Source: an uncultured Alphaproteobacteria bacterium (GTDB lineage Bacteria; Pseudomonadota; Alphaproteobacteria; Rhizobiales; Ancalomicrobiaceae). From it: 64,000 bases of DNA. The translations under genes and the position numbers were made by a program. Positions 43,885 to 57,068 of this stretch are shown here, piece by piece. Location of the stretch: assembly GCA_937892955.1 (NCBI GenBank), contig CALBKH010000096.1, positions 8,623 to 72,622 of the forward strand, in the 5' to 3' direction. Below the pieces are notes generated by a model. That model had not been told where the DNA came from. It did no database searches and saw nothing but the letters and a program-made list of their open reading frames with translations. The number at the start of each line of letters is the position of its first letter. The stretch's first letter is position 1.

Positions 43885-46217
43885 CCGGCGCCGCGAACAC
43901 CGATATCTCGGGAACCATCGTGACCACCGACGTCGACCTCGCCTCCCCCGATCTTCTCGGACCGGTTCCGCCGGAAATGCCGCTCGACATGCCGGTGCAA
44001 CGGCTCGATCGATGGGACGGCCCGCGACCGACCGTCGTCGACGGCAAGCCGACATGGTCGGTGCGCGCGATCCGGTTCTTCGTCTTCGGCCTCGCCTTCG
44101 CCATCTCCTTCTACGGCGTCCGCGAGATGGTGGGCGTCGTGTCGGCCGGCGGCATCGTCGGCCTCGAGTGGCCGCTGATCGTCTTCTTCGGCATCACCTT
44201 CTCGTGGATCGCGCTGTCCGCCGCCTCCGGCATCGCCGGGTTCTTCGCCGGCTTCTTCGAGGGCCGCGCCATCCGCACCATCGACCGGACGCTGCGCTCG
44301 AAGACGGCGCTCCTGATGCCCGTCTACAACGAGAGCCCGGCGCGCACCATCGGCGCCCTCGAGGCCATGGCCGAGAGCATCGTCGCCCTCGGCGAGGGTG
44401 CGAATTTCGAGATCTTCGTCTGCTCCGACACCACCGACCAGACCTGTTGGGTGGAGGAGGAACTGGCGATCGACCGCCTGCGCCGCCGCCTCGGCGACCG
44501 CATGGCGGTGTGGTATCGCCGCCGCCACAAGAACATCGCCCGCAAGGCCGGCAACGTCGCCGACTTCGTCACCCGCTGGGGCGGTCGCTACGACCACATG
44601 CTGGTGCTCGACGCCGACAGCCTGATGAAGGGTGAGACCATCGTCACCCTCGCCCTGCTGATGGAGGAGGACCCGCGCGCCGGCATCATCCAGACGCTGC
44701 CGGTGATCGCCAACCGCAACACCCTCTTCGCCCGCCTGCAGCAGTTCGCCGGCAAGGTCTACGGCCCGGTGATCGCCCGCGGCCTCGCGGCATGGTCGGG
44801 CCGCGACGGCAACTACTGGGGCCACAACGCCATCATCCGGACGAAGGCCTTCGCCGAGGCCTGCGGTCTACCGGATCTGCCCGGCCGCAAGCCCTTCGGC
44901 GGCCACATCATGAGCCACGACTTCGTCGAGGCGGCGCTGATCCGCCGCTCCGGCTGGGGCGTCTACATGGTGCCGTGGCTCGGCGGCTCCTACGAGGAGA
45001 GCCCGCCGTCGCTTCTCGACGTCGCCATGCGCGACCGCCGGTGGGCCCAGGGCAACCTCCAGCACATGAAGGTGCTGCCGACCAAGGGCCTCGCCTGGCC
45101 GTCGCGCATCCACTTCGCCACCGGCATCATGAGCTACCTCGCCTCGCCGATCTGGCTGATGCTGCTGATGGTCGGCCTGGCGCTCGCCTTGCAGGCGAAA
45201 TTCATCCGGCCGGAGTACTTCTCCAAGGAATTCTCGCTCTATCCGGCGTGGCCGCGCTTCGACTCGGAACGCGCGTTGCAGCTCTTCGTCGTCACCATGG
45301 GCGTGCTGCTGCTGCCCAAGCTCCTCGGCGTGATCGAGACGATCCTGCGTTCCGACCTGCGCAAGCGCTGCGGCGGCGGCTTCGCCATCGTCGTCGGCAT
45401 GGTGCTGGAGACGCTGATCTCGGCCCTCGTCGCCCCTGTCATGATGCTCCTCCAGTCGCGCCACGTCGCCGAGATCCTGCTCGGCCGCGACAGTGGCTGG
45501 AAGACCCAGCGCCGCGACGATGGCGGCATCCCGCTCGCCGAGGTCATCCGCCATCATTGGCAGCACGCCACCATCGGCGTCTTCATGGCGCTCGCGGCCT
45601 ACGTCATCTCGCCCGCCATCCTCGCCTGGATGGCGCCGACGCTGATCGGCCTCGTCCTCGCCGTGCCGATCTCCTGGACCTCGGGCTCGCTCGCCGCCGG
45701 CCTCGGGCTGAAGAAGATCCGCCTGCTCCTCATCCCCGAGGAGACCGACCCGCCGGCGATCGTCGGCGCCGCCCACGACGCCCAGCACCTCGCCGAAGCC
45801 GAACTGCCGGAGGTCGAAGACGGCCTCACCTCGGTGGTCGAGACCCCGCACGCCCGCGCCGTCCACGCCCGCATGCACCTGCCGGTGCCGCTCCGCGCTC
45901 GCGGCAAGCCCGAACTCGATCCGGTGATGGCCGCCGCCAAGATCCACGAGGCGACCAATTTCGCCGAAGTGCTCGCCTGGCTCGGGCCGAAGGAGCGCAT
46001 GGCGGTGCTGTGCGAGCCGCAGCTGATCGAGACCATCGACCGGTTGATCGTCAAACCCGAGCCGCCGCCGGATCTGGTGGCGATCGAGGAGATGCGGGTG
46101 CGCCCCTACCCGGCGGAAGTGCCGCCCGGCGCCCATGAGGCGGCGCATCCCGAAGAGGCCCTCGCCGACGGCGAACCGGCGAGCCCGACGCGAGCCGCCG
46201 CCGCGCCGCCCGCCTGA
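43881..46217 (+). CDS. opgH: Glucans biosynthesis glucosyltransferase OpgH (MdoH)
   Basis: 778-residue inner-membrane family 2 glycosyltransferase that polymerises glucose from UDP-glucose into osmoregulated periplasmic glucan. It begins with GTG inside the opgG stop. Two helices come before the catalytic domain, which has LLMPVYNESPARTIG, the DxD-type VLDADSLMKGETI, and EESPPSLLDVAMRDRRWAQGN with the Q/RxxRW-type motif. Several membrane helices follow (about 420-640). The polar C-terminal tail ends EPASPTRAAAAPPA. Confidence 0.94.
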   Translation: MTGAANTDISGTIVTTDVDLASPDLLGPVPPEMPLDMPVQRLDRWDGPRPTVVDGKPTWSVRAIRFFVFGLAFAISFYGVREMVGVVSAGGIVGLEWPLIVFFGITFSWIALSAASGIAGFFAGFFEGRAIRTIDRTLRSKTALLMPVYNESPARTIGALEAMAESIVALGEGANFEIFVCSDTTDQTCWVEEELAIDRLRRRLGDRMAVWYRRRHKNIARKAGNVADFVTRWGGRYDHMLVLDADSLMKGETIVTLALLMEEDPRAGIIQTLPVIANRNTLFARLQQFAGKVYGPVIARGLAAWSGRDGNYWGHNAIIRTKAFAEACGLPDLPGRKPFGGHIMSHDFVEAALIRRSGWGVYMVPWLGGSYEESPPSLLDVAMRDRRWAQGNLQHMKVLPTKGLAWPSRIHFATGIMSYLASPIWLMLLMVGLALALQAKFIRPEYFSKEFSLYPAWPRFDSERALQLFVVTMGVLLLPKLLGVIETILRSDLRKRCGGGFAIVVGMVLETLISALVAPVMMLLQSRHVAEILLGRDSGWKTQRRDDGGIPLAEVIRHHWQHATIGVFMALAAYVISPAILAWMAPTLIGLVLAVPISWTSGSLAAGLGLKKIRLLLIPEETDPPAIVGAAHDAQHLAEAELPEVEDGLTSVVETPHARAVHARMHLPVPLRARGKPELDPVMAAAKIHEATNFAEVLAWLGPKERMAVLCEPQLIETIDRLIVKPEPPPDLVAIEEMRVRPYPAEVPPGAHEAAHPEEALADGEPASPTRAAAAPPA

Positions 46218-46223
46218 TGCGAC

Positions 46224-46256
46224 CGTCGGGATCGCCCACGACGCGCGATCCCGACG
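46224..46256. terminator. Bidirectional terminator-like hairpin between opgH and dprA
   Basis: CGTCGGGATCGC (46224-46235) pairs perfectly with GCGATCCCGACG (46245-46256) around a 9-base loop in the 43-base gap between convergent genes. Confidence 0.6.
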
Positions 46257-46260
46257 CGCG

Positions 46261-47421
46261 TCACATCACCAGCGCCACGCGCCCACCCGATTGACGATCG
46301 AGCCGCCCGGCGAGCGTCAGTTCCATCAGGATCAGGTGCAGCTCGCCGGCCCGCACGCCGGTCGCCCGCAGGATCTCGTCGATCGTCACCGGCGTCGGTC
46401 CCAACGCTTCCAGCACCAGCCGCCGCGCGTCGTCGCCGACGTCGAGAGGCCGTTCGAGATCGTCGGACCCGGAGGTGGCGAGCACCGTCGGATCCGGTCG
46501 ACGCCCGAGAATCGGTGTCAGGCCCTCGATCACGTGGGCGGCATTCGCCACCAGCGTCGCGCCGTTGCGGATCAGCTCGTTGGTCCCCTCGGCTCGCGGA
46601 TCGAGCGGGCTGCCCGGCACCGCGAAGACCTCGCGCCCCTGCTCGGCGGCGAAGCGCGCCGTGTGCAGCGAACCCGACCGTGCCGCCGCCTCGATCACCA
46701 CGACGCCGAGAGCGATCCCCGAGATCAAACGGTTGCGGCGAGGGAAGTCGCGCGCCCGCGGTTCCCAACCGAACGGCATCTCGGAGACGAGCGCCCCGCC
46801 GGTCTCGACGATACGGGCGGCCAGCCCCTCGTGCTCCGGCGGATAGAGCCGGTCGAGCCCGCCGGCGAAGACGGCGATGGTGCCGGTGTCGAGGCTCGCC
46901 TCGTGCGCCGCCGCGTCGATGCCGCGAGCGAGACCGGACACGGTGACGAAGCCCGCCTCGCCGATGCCGCGCGCCATCAGCGCCGCCATCTTGCGCCCGG
47001 CGAGCGAAGCGTTGCGCGCCCCGACGATCGCCACCGCGTGGCGCCGGCACACCCCCGGCCCGCCCTTCACCGCGAGAAGCGGCGGCGGCCCTTCGATGGT
47101 GAGGAGGTGGGCCGGGTAGTCCGCCTCGCCCATGGCGACGAACCGGGCCCCCGCCGCCCGCGCCGCCGCCAACTCACGCTCGACCTCCGCTTCCGAGGCG
47201 ATGCGGATGCGGCCGCGCGCGCCGCCGCGGCGCGCCAGTTCCGGCAGAGCCTCGAGCGCCGCCCGCGCCGAACCGAAGTGATTGATCAGTTCGCGGAAGG
47301 TGATCGGCCCGACGTTCTCCGACCGGATCAGCCGGAGCCACGCGGCGCGGCTCGCCTCCCCCATCTCGGGACCGGCGGCATCCGCCGCGTCGTCGGCGTC
47401 GTCGAAGGCATGTAGGCTCAC
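46261..47421 (-). CDS. dprA: DNA-processing protein DprA
   Basis: 386 residues. DprA loads RecA onto incoming single-stranded DNA during transformation. An N-terminal helical part (AWLRLIRSENVGPITFRELI) precedes the Rossmann-like core: VAIVGARNASLAGRKMAALM, VTVSGLARGIDAAAHEASL, VFAGGLDRLYPPEHEGLA and EMPFGWEPRARDFPRRNRLISG. A C-terminal winged helix (LEALGPTPVTIDEILRATG) follows. The GTG at 47421 was chosen because AGGAG lies eight bases upstream; an ATG at 47454 lacks such a site. Confidence 0.93.
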   Translation of the reverse strand: MSLHAFDDADDAADAAGPEMGEASRAAWLRLIRSENVGPITFRELINHFGSARAALEALPELARRGGARGRIRIASEAEVERELAAARAAGARFVAMGEADYPAHLLTIEGPPPLLAVKGGPGVCRRHAVAIVGARNASLAGRKMAALMARGIGEAGFVTVSGLARGIDAAAHEASLDTGTIAVFAGGLDRLYPPEHEGLAARIVETGGALVSEMPFGWEPRARDFPRRNRLISGIALGVVVIEAAARSGSLHTARFAAEQGREVFAVPGSPLDPRAEGTNELIRNGATLVANAAHVIEGLTPILGRRPDPTVLATSGSDDLERPLDVGDDARRLVLEALGPTPVTIDEILRATGVRAGELHLILMELTLAGRLDRQSGGRVALVM

Positions 47422-47534
47422 CGTTCGCTCTCCTGATCGGCCCGTGACGATCATGGTGAGCGGAGACCGGAGACACAACCCCTAATATGCGGCCGAGCCA
47501 CCGTCGGTGGTGCCGCGAGGTCCCGACGCCCCGG

Positions 47535-48233
47535 TCAGCGGCCGAGCCAGCGGGCCATCGCCGCGTTCACCGCGGCAGGCGCTTCGAGCGTCGACAGGTG
47601 ACCGCTGTCGGCGATCACCTCGAGCACCGCCCCGGGAATCGCCTCGACCATCTCGCGAGCGAGATCCACGGGCGTGATGACGTCCTCGGCGCCGACGATC
47701 ACCGTCGTCGGGCAGGCGATCGCGGCGAGCGACGGCCGGCAGTCGATCCGCCCGAGGATCGCCTTCTGCTGACGGACGAAGGCCTCGGCCCCGGTGTCCG
47801 CCGCCATGCGCCGGACGATGTCGACGAGGCGGGGCTCCGACTGATGCGCCGGCGAGAGAAGTCGCGGGATCTGGAGGTCGGCGATGCGATCGAAGCCGCC
47901 GGACTCGGCGATCTCGATCTGTTGTAGACGCGCCGCCTTCGCCTCGTCGCCGTCGGCACGCGCCTGGGTGTCGAGGAGCGCCAGCCGATCCACCCGCTCG
48001 GGCGCCCGCCTCAGGATCTCCATGGCGACGTATCCGCCCATCGACAGGCCGGCGAGGGCGAAACGCGGCGGCGCCTCGGCGAGGATCTGCGCCGCGATCG
48101 CCGCCATCGTGTCGGCACGGCCGTGATCGGCGACGACGACCGACCGGTCGGTGGCGAAGGCGGCGATCTGCGCACCCCACAAGTCCGACGTGCAGTCGAG
48201 GCCCGGAACCAGCAGAAGCGGTATCTTCGTCAT
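47535..48233 (-). CDS. Alpha/beta hydrolase
   Basis: 232 residues with the alpha/beta hydrolase fold. It starts MTKIPLLLVPGLDCTSDLWG. The nucleophile elbow is AGLSMGGYVAMEIL with serine near residue 68, the acid is in VIVGAEDVITPVDLAREM and the histidine in VIADSGHLSTLEAP. It resembles the 3-oxoadipate enol-lactonase/esterase group, but short members cannot be assigned a substrate from sequence. No lid domain of notable size is seen. Confidence 0.9.
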   Translation of the reverse strand: MTKIPLLLVPGLDCTSDLWGAQIAAFATDRSVVVADHGRADTMAAIAAQILAEAPPRFALAGLSMGGYVAMEILRRAPERVDRLALLDTQARADGDEAKAARLQQIEIAESGGFDRIADLQIPRLLSPAHQSEPRLVDIVRRMAADTGAEAFVRQQKAILGRIDCRPSLAAIACPTTVIVGAEDVITPVDLAREMVEAIPGAVLEVIADSGHLSTLEAPAAVNAAMARWLGR

Positions 48234-48542
48234 CGTGCACGACCTCGTCCGAACGACCTTCCCCCGAGGCGGGAAACCGAGGCGACCGACGATGGAACCG
48301 TCGAAGCCCCGCCGCGACCTCGTCGGCGACACTATAGTCGCGCCTATCCATCGGCAAATCTCGACAGAAACTGTCCGTTTCGTGCGCTCGGCGTTGACTT
48401 TCGGAGATGTTCGATCAATATGCCGCCCGAGATCTCGCATTGCACAAAAGATTCTGCGCGCGAGCGAGCCCGCCCTGTCGAGGCGCCCCCGATCGAGGAC
48501 GTCGCAGGCCCGGCCGCGATGGCGCGCGACCCACGGGAACGA
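48234..48542. other. Divergent intergenic region (hydrolase / DEAD-box helicase)
   Basis: 309 bases with no separate gene. The frame of the helicase is open through most of it, but codons before 48519 do not look like helicase sequence. It contains the promoter at 48394-48422. Confidence 0.45.
48394..48422 (+). promoter_or_regulatory. Candidate promoter of the DEAD-box helicase gene
   Basis: TTGACT (48394-48399), a 17-base spacer and AATATG (48417-48422), or CAATAT at spacing 16. The leader of about 115 bases would allow the cold-induced leader control often seen for such helicases, though none is proven here. Confidence 0.5.
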
Positions 48543-50066
<1,524 letters not shown>

Positions 50067-50379
50067 GCCGGACGGGCCGGCGACGCGATCTCCGGCCCGT
50101 CCGCGCCTCGACCACCATCACGCGAATCACCTGTTCTCCAGCGATTGTGGCTTGTACCGAGTGGGTCGCGCGGTGCGAGCGTGACTCTTCTCTCGGTGAC
50201 GGTCCGCCGTCGCCGATGACGCCCGCCCGTGACGCGCGGCCGGCAAAAACACGCGAAAAACCCGTATTCGCAGCGTGGCGACCGCGCGAACCTTTACCAT
50301 GGGTTAAGTCGTTCCTGACACTTTGATGGAGAGGCCGAAGGGAGATCGGCCGAGCCTCTCGCCTTCGGGGAGTGGCGGA
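50067..50379. other. Intergenic region and leader before the diguanylate cyclase
   Basis: 313 bases without a gene. The right end can form alternative RNA pairings. GAGAGGC (50329-50335) can pair with GCCTCTC (50354-50360), and CCGAAGG (50335-50341) with CCTTCGG (50362-50368). The second pairing abuts the GGGGAG ribosome site. Confidence 0.4.
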
Positions 50380-51453
50380 ATGCGAGGGATGGCGACAATG
50401 AGCGAGCGGGACGATTTCAAGCGCACCATCGTCTACGGCGAGAATGCCGTCGGACACCTGCGCAAGAACGAGATCCCGGCCTACCCACGCAACTACGAGC
50501 TCTGGTACACCTATGCTGCCGGCTTCAACCACGCGCTGAACAAGTCGATCAACGACATCATCCGTCAGCGCGGCAAGATCACGCCGGTCGAGGTCAACCG
50601 CATCTACGACCAGTTCATCGCCCCCACTCGTATCGGTGAGCGCATCGACGAGGTCGGCGGGCGCCTCTCCGAAGAGATCAAGGGCGTCGCCGGCATGTTG
50701 GCGACCCAGATGGAATCGACCTCGAGCTACTCCTCCTCGCTCGGCGAAGCGCGCACCGCGCTGGCCGGCGCCAAGGACACCGGTTCGGTCGAGACCATCG
50801 TCCAGGGCCTCATCGACGTCACCCACCGGACCGAGCGCACCAACCGCGAGCTCGAGGGCCAACTCGCCGAGTCGCGCCGCCAGATCGCCGAGTTGCAGGA
50901 GAGCCTGGAGGCGATCCGTTACGAGAGTCTGGTCGACGACCTGACGACGCTGGCCAACCGCAAACACTTCGAGCAATCGCTCGACCGCCTCATGGCCGAA
51001 GCGCAGCAGACCAACGTGCCGTTCTCGCTGCTGTTCACCGACATCGACCATTTCAAGAAGTTCAACGACACCTTCGGTCATCAGACCGGCGACCAGGTGC
51101 TGCGCCTCGTGGCGCTGGCGCTGAAGCAGAACATCAAGGGCCAGGACATCGCCTGCCGCTTCGGCGGCGAGGAGTTCGCCGTCCTGCTGCCGCGCACCGA
51201 CATCGCCCAGTCGGTGGTCGTCGCCGAACACATCCGCGAGGCGGTGTTCTCCAAGGAACTGGTCAAGCGCTCGACCGGCGAGAACCTCGGCCGCATCACC
51301 ATCTCGATCGGCGTCGCCGAATGGCGTCGCGGCGACACCGCCCAGTCGATCGTCGAGCGCGCCGACGTCTGCCTCTATGCCGCCAAGCGCGGCGGCCGCA
51401 ACATGGTGATCAGCGAGAAGGACGACGGCGCCTTCGATCACAAGGTGGCGTGA
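50380..51453 (+). CDS. Diguanylate cyclase (GGDEF domain)
   Basis: 357 residues, cytoplasmic. The N-terminal part (IPAYPRNYELWYTYAAGFNHALN) is a helical domain typical of rhizobial cyclases, followed by a coiled coil (THRTERTNRELEGQLAESRRQ). The catalytic domain starts at YESLVDDLTTLANRKHFEQ. The active-site motif is FGGEEF, so cyclase activity is expected. The product-inhibition site normally reads RxxD five residues before it; here it is KGQD, so feedback inhibition may be weak or lost. The ATG at 50380 follows GGGGAG; ATGs at 50389 and 50398 are alternatives. Confidence 0.92.
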   Translation: MRGMATMSERDDFKRTIVYGENAVGHLRKNEIPAYPRNYELWYTYAAGFNHALNKSINDIIRQRGKITPVEVNRIYDQFIAPTRIGERIDEVGGRLSEEIKGVAGMLATQMESTSSYSSSLGEARTALAGAKDTGSVETIVQGLIDVTHRTERTNRELEGQLAESRRQIAELQESLEAIRYESLVDDLTTLANRKHFEQSLDRLMAEAQQTNVPFSLLFTDIDHFKKFNDTFGHQTGDQVLRLVALALKQNIKGQDIACRFGGEEFAVLLPRTDIAQSVVVAEHIREAVFSKELVKRSTGENLGRITISIGVAEWRRGDTAQSIVERADVCLYAAKRGGRNMVISEKDDGAFDHKVA

Positions 51454-51474
51454 CCCGTCGATCCTCGGAACGGA

Positions 51475-51508
51475 GATGGGCTCGGAACCGGCCGGTTCCG
51501 AGCCCATC
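51475..51508. terminator. Perfect 34-bp palindrome, bidirectional terminator
   Basis: GATGGGCTCGGAACCGG and its exact complement form a 34-base perfect palindrome between the convergent diguanylate cyclase and cyclophilin genes, 22 bases after the cyclase stop. It is followed by GTCTTTCGTG on the plus strand. Confidence 0.75.
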
Positions 51509-51565
51509 GTCTTTCGTGATCGCGCGCGAACTCGACCCGCGTCGCACCGCGATCGGTTCGCCGCG

Positions 51566-52129
51566 TCACTTGACGTCGGCGGCGACCTGCAGCTTGAGGA
51601 TCTTGTCGGGATCGACGACCGTGCCGTTGGTCGCCTTGTCGCCCTTCTTGATCATGTCGACGAACTCCATGCCGGACACGACCTCGCCGAAGGCGGTGTA
51701 CTTGCCGTTCAGGAACGAGCCGTTGGTGAACATGATGAAGAACTGCGAGTTGGCGGAATCGGGGCTCTGAGACCGCGCCATGCCGAGGGTGCCGCGCTCG
51801 AACGGCATCGGATTGAACTCCGCCGGCAGGTTCGGCAGGTCCGAGCCGCCGGTGCCGTTGCCGCGCGGATCGCCGGTCTGGGCCATGAAGCCGTCGATCA
51901 CCCGATGGAACTTGAGCCCGTCGTAGAAGCCCTTGCGCGCCAGCGTCTTCAGCCGCTCGACGTGCTTGGGCGCGATGTCGGGACGCAGGCGGATCACCAC
52001 CTTGCCGTCCTTCAAGGTCAGGATCAGCGTGTTCTCCGGATCGTTGGCGGCGGGACCCGCGGCGAAGGCCGCCCCGGCGGCGAGGAAAGTGGCGCCGGCG
52101 ATGGCGGAGAGGAGCGTTCTGCGCAGCAA
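51566..52129 (-). CDS. Periplasmic cyclophilin-type peptidyl-prolyl cis-trans isomerase
   Basis: 187 residues. A Sec signal peptide (MLRRTLLSAIAGATFLAAGAAFA) precedes the cyclophilin domain. The active-site strings are FHRVIDGFMAQTGDPRGNGTGG and SQFFIMFTNGSFLNGKYTAFGEV, the latter with the usual Trp replaced as in bacterial PpiA forms. It should assist folding of exported proteins. It lies downstream of coaD on the same strand, 60 bases after that gene ends. Confidence 0.94.
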   Translation of the reverse strand: MLRRTLLSAIAGATFLAAGAAFAAGPAANDPENTLILTLKDGKVVIRLRPDIAPKHVERLKTLARKGFYDGLKFHRVIDGFMAQTGDPRGNGTGGSDLPNLPAEFNPMPFERGTLGMARSQSPDSANSQFFIMFTNGSFLNGKYTAFGEVVSGMEFVDMIKKGDKATNGTVVDPDKILKLQVAADVK

Positions 52130-52189
52130 GGGATCGGTCTCCCGTGGTTGTCGAGGCGTCGCCTCGGGTGAAATCGGACGATCCGGCGA

Positions 52190-52690
52190 TCAGCCGCGAT
52201 CGGCGAAGCGAGCCTTCAGGCGGGCTGCGACCTTCTCCGGCACGAAGCTCGAGACGTCGCCGCCCATTGCCGCGATCTGCCGGACCAGCGTGGCGGTGAT
52301 GTGGCGCACCCCCGGCGACGCCGGGAAGAACAGGGTGCGCACCGTCGGCGCCATCGCGCCGTTCATGCCGGCCATCTGCATCTCGTAATCGAGATCGGTG
52401 CCGTCGCGCAGGCCCCGCACGATCGCTGCCGCCCCGGCGCGGCGCGCCGCTTCGACCACCAGATCGGAGAAGGCGACGACCTCGACCCGCGACTGGTCGA
52501 CGCCGAGGTCGGTCACGACCTCGCGGATCATCGCCACGCGCTCGTCGAAGTCGAACAGCGGCTTCTTCGCCGGATGGACGCCGATGGCGACGACGACGCG
52601 ATCGGCGATGTCGAGCGACTGGGCGAGGACGTCGACATGGCCGTTGGTGACCGGGTCGAAAGAGCCCGAATAGAGCACCGTGCGCGTCAT
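52190..52690 (-). CDS. coaD: Phosphopantetheine adenylyltransferase
   Basis: 166 residues, catalysing the fourth step of coenzyme A synthesis (4'-phosphopantetheine + ATP to dephospho-CoA). The nucleotidyltransferase motif is SGSFDPVTNGHVDVL with TNGH as the H/TxGH motif. IVRGLRDGTDLDYEMQMAGMN is the pantetheine-binding block, and RHITATLVRQIAAMGGDVS the ISSTxxR-like region. The start MTRTVLYSGSFDP is the family start; the longer upstream frame is rejected. Confidence 0.96.
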   Translation of the reverse strand: MTRTVLYSGSFDPVTNGHVDVLAQSLDIADRVVVAIGVHPAKKPLFDFDERVAMIREVVTDLGVDQSRVEVVAFSDLVVEAARRAGAAAIVRGLRDGTDLDYEMQMAGMNGAMAPTVRTLFFPASPGVRHITATLVRQIAAMGGDVSSFVPEKVAARLKARFADRG

Positions 52691-53052
52691 CGCTCCCCCA
52701 TCCGAACGCCGTTCTCGAATCGCTCGTCGGCGCAGGTGACGCGCCTCCGTCGCGTTCCGCATTAGCGCTCCGCGCCGGCTGCCGCAAGCCGCCCCACCCG
52801 ACCGCGAACCTCGAACGCCTCGCCACGGCGAATTGTTGCGTCTCGCCGTCGCGACGAAACATCGACGTAACCCGATTTCGCCGCCACGAAAAACCGGCGA
52901 CATGCCCCAAGGGTAGGTTGCACACGGTTCGAACGGGACACGGCGTCGATCGACCGCCATCGATCGGTGTCGTGGGGAGTTCCGGATCTCTCCCGATCCG
53001 GGACTCCCTCTCGCTCGGACTTTCCTCTCGATGCGGCCTCCGGTTCGCATCC

Positions 53053-53086
53053 GGCGTCGACGCTCCGTCTCCCGAGCGTCGACGCC
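53053..53086. other. Perfect 13-bp stem-loop in the gyrA-coaD gap
   Basis: GGCGTCGACGCTC (53053-53065), an 8-base loop and GAGCGTCGACGCC (53074-53086). On the plus strand it is followed by CTCCGTTTCTTC, so it could terminate a plus-strand transcript. No plus-strand gene precedes it for more than a kilobase, which hints at an antisense or small RNA. Confidence 0.45.
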
Positions 53087-53256
53087 CTCCGTTTCTTCGC
53101 GGGCCGTCGTTCCCCCCGGACGTCCGCAGACCGGTCAGCGGCCCGCCATCCGGCCGCCACCTCGAGAGGGCGAGCCTTCACCGGCCGCCCTCTCCCTTTT
53201 TCAGGCGACCCGCGCCGCCTCCCCCGATCGGCCGCGGCCTCGTCCCGACGAAACGC

Positions 53257-53287
53257 GAAACGCCGACGCGATGGGCGCCGGCGTTTC
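53257..53287 (-). terminator. Terminator of gyrA
   Basis: GAAACGCCGACGC (53257-53269) pairs with GCGCCGGCGTTTC (53275-53287) with one G-U pair and a 5-base loop. It is 32 bases past the gyrA stop. In the direction of gyrA the stem is followed by GCGTTTCGTC. Confidence 0.6.
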
Positions 53288-53319
53288 CGTGTTCTACGTG
53301 ATCGTGGGCGAAGACGGCC

Positions 53320-56034
<2,715 letters not shown>

Positions 56035-56078
56035 ATGCGGTCTCTCTTTCGCGGATTCGGGCGCCCTCGGGCGATCCG

Positions 56079-56108
56079 TCTCAATAGACGATTCCGCCCG
56101 CGAAAGCC
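56079..56108 (-). promoter_or_regulatory. Candidate promoter of gyrA
   Basis: On the minus strand: TTGGCT (56108-56103), 18 bases, TATTGA (56084-56079). This would give a leader of about 40 bases. Moderate match only. Confidence 0.35.
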
Positions 56109-56290
56109 AATCGCGATGCCCTCGCCACGGCGATCAGCGGGTAGATTTTCCGAGGTTTTTCGCGCTGTCGGGCGGTTCGCGCCCGGATCGCGCCGCCTCG
56201 TTCCGCGCCGTTCCCCACACCCGCATCGCAGCGCACTGGCATTCCGGCGCGGGAGCGGGCACTGTGGGCGGCGGACACCGCGGGTGAGCC

Positions 56291-56914
56291 ATGCTCGACT
56301 ATCTTCTGGAAGCCTTCGTCACGCTCTTCGTCACCGTCGACCCGCTCGGGCTGGCGCCGCTGTTCATCGGCCTGACCGCCGGGTTGAGCGCCGCCGACAG
56401 GCGCCGGATCGCGGTGCGCGCCACCTCGATCGCCGCGGTGATCCTGCTGTTCTTCGCCTTCGCCGGCGGCAAGCTTCTGTCGCTGATGGGGATCTCGCTC
56501 GCCGCCTTCCGCATCGCCGGCGGCCTGCTGCTGTTCTCCACCGCCTTCCAGATGGTGTTCTCGCAGAAGGAGCCGCGCGACAAGTCGGACGCCGATCGCG
56601 CCGTCGGCGTCGATCACGTCCGCGACATCGCCGCCTTCCCGCTGGCGATCCCGCTGCTCGCCGGCCCCGGCGCCATCTCCGCCACCATCCTCGCCGCCAC
56701 CAAGGCGCCGACCTGGATGCATCTCGCCGGCTTCCTCGGCCTCGTCGCCGCGGTGCTGGCGATCAGCCTGATGGTCTTCCTGCTGGCCGATCCGATCGAC
56801 CGGCGCATCGGCGAAACCGGGCGCGTCGTCATCGGCCGCCTGCTCGGCCTGCTCCTCGCCGCCCTCGCCGTCCAGTTCGTCGCCGACGGCGTCAAGGCGA
56901 TCATGACCACGTGA
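56291..56914 (+). CDS. MarC-family integral membrane protein
   Basis: 207 residues with six predicted helices; DYLLEAFVTLFVTVDPLGLAPLFIGLT and AFRIAGGLLLFSTAFQMVF are typical of the family. PLAIPLLAGPGAISATILAA is the second repeat's signature. The family was once linked to multiple antibiotic resistance, but that role was not upheld and its function is unknown. It is convergent with ssb. Confidence 0.93.
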   Translation: MLDYLLEAFVTLFVTVDPLGLAPLFIGLTAGLSAADRRRIAVRATSIAAVILLFFAFAGGKLLSLMGISLAAFRIAGGLLLFSTAFQMVFSQKEPRDKSDADRAVGVDHVRDIAAFPLAIPLLAGPGAISATILAATKAPTWMHLAGFLGLVAAVLAISLMVFLLADPIDRRIGETGRVVIGRLLGLLLAALAVQFVADGVKAIMTT

Positions 56915-57068
56915 CACGCGGTACGAACGCCGGCCTCCCGCCCGCCGCGCACGGCGCCGCGGCACCGAGAGGCGCGACGGCCGATGCGGCTCTCACGTCT
57001 CGCGGTTTGCCGATCCCTGCGGCCCCGAACGTCTCGAGCCGCCTCTCGTCCGACCGCTCCGTCCCCCC

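Larger units (their letters stand above)
52691..53319. other. Large hairpin-rich intergenic region between gyrA and coaD
   Basis: 629 bases with no credible gene. Three strong stem-loops are present: 52976-53007 (13-base stem, one G-U), 53053-53086 (13-base perfect stem GGCGTCGACGCTC/GAGCGTCGACGCC) and 53257-53287 (gyrA terminator). Between 52940 and 52970 further CGATCG words allow extra pairing. A non-coding RNA is possible but no promoter is obvious. Confidence 0.5.

Noticed and set aside
48123..48518. Longer N-terminus for the DEAD-box helicase
   Set aside because: This part overlaps the divergent hydrolase gene and its promoter region and does not resemble helicase sequence.
50290..50312. 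CtrA-like site (ACCATGGGTTAA) before the diguanylate cyclase
   Set aside because: It differs from TTAACCAT and from TTAA-N7-TTAA by spacing or base; not convincing by eye.
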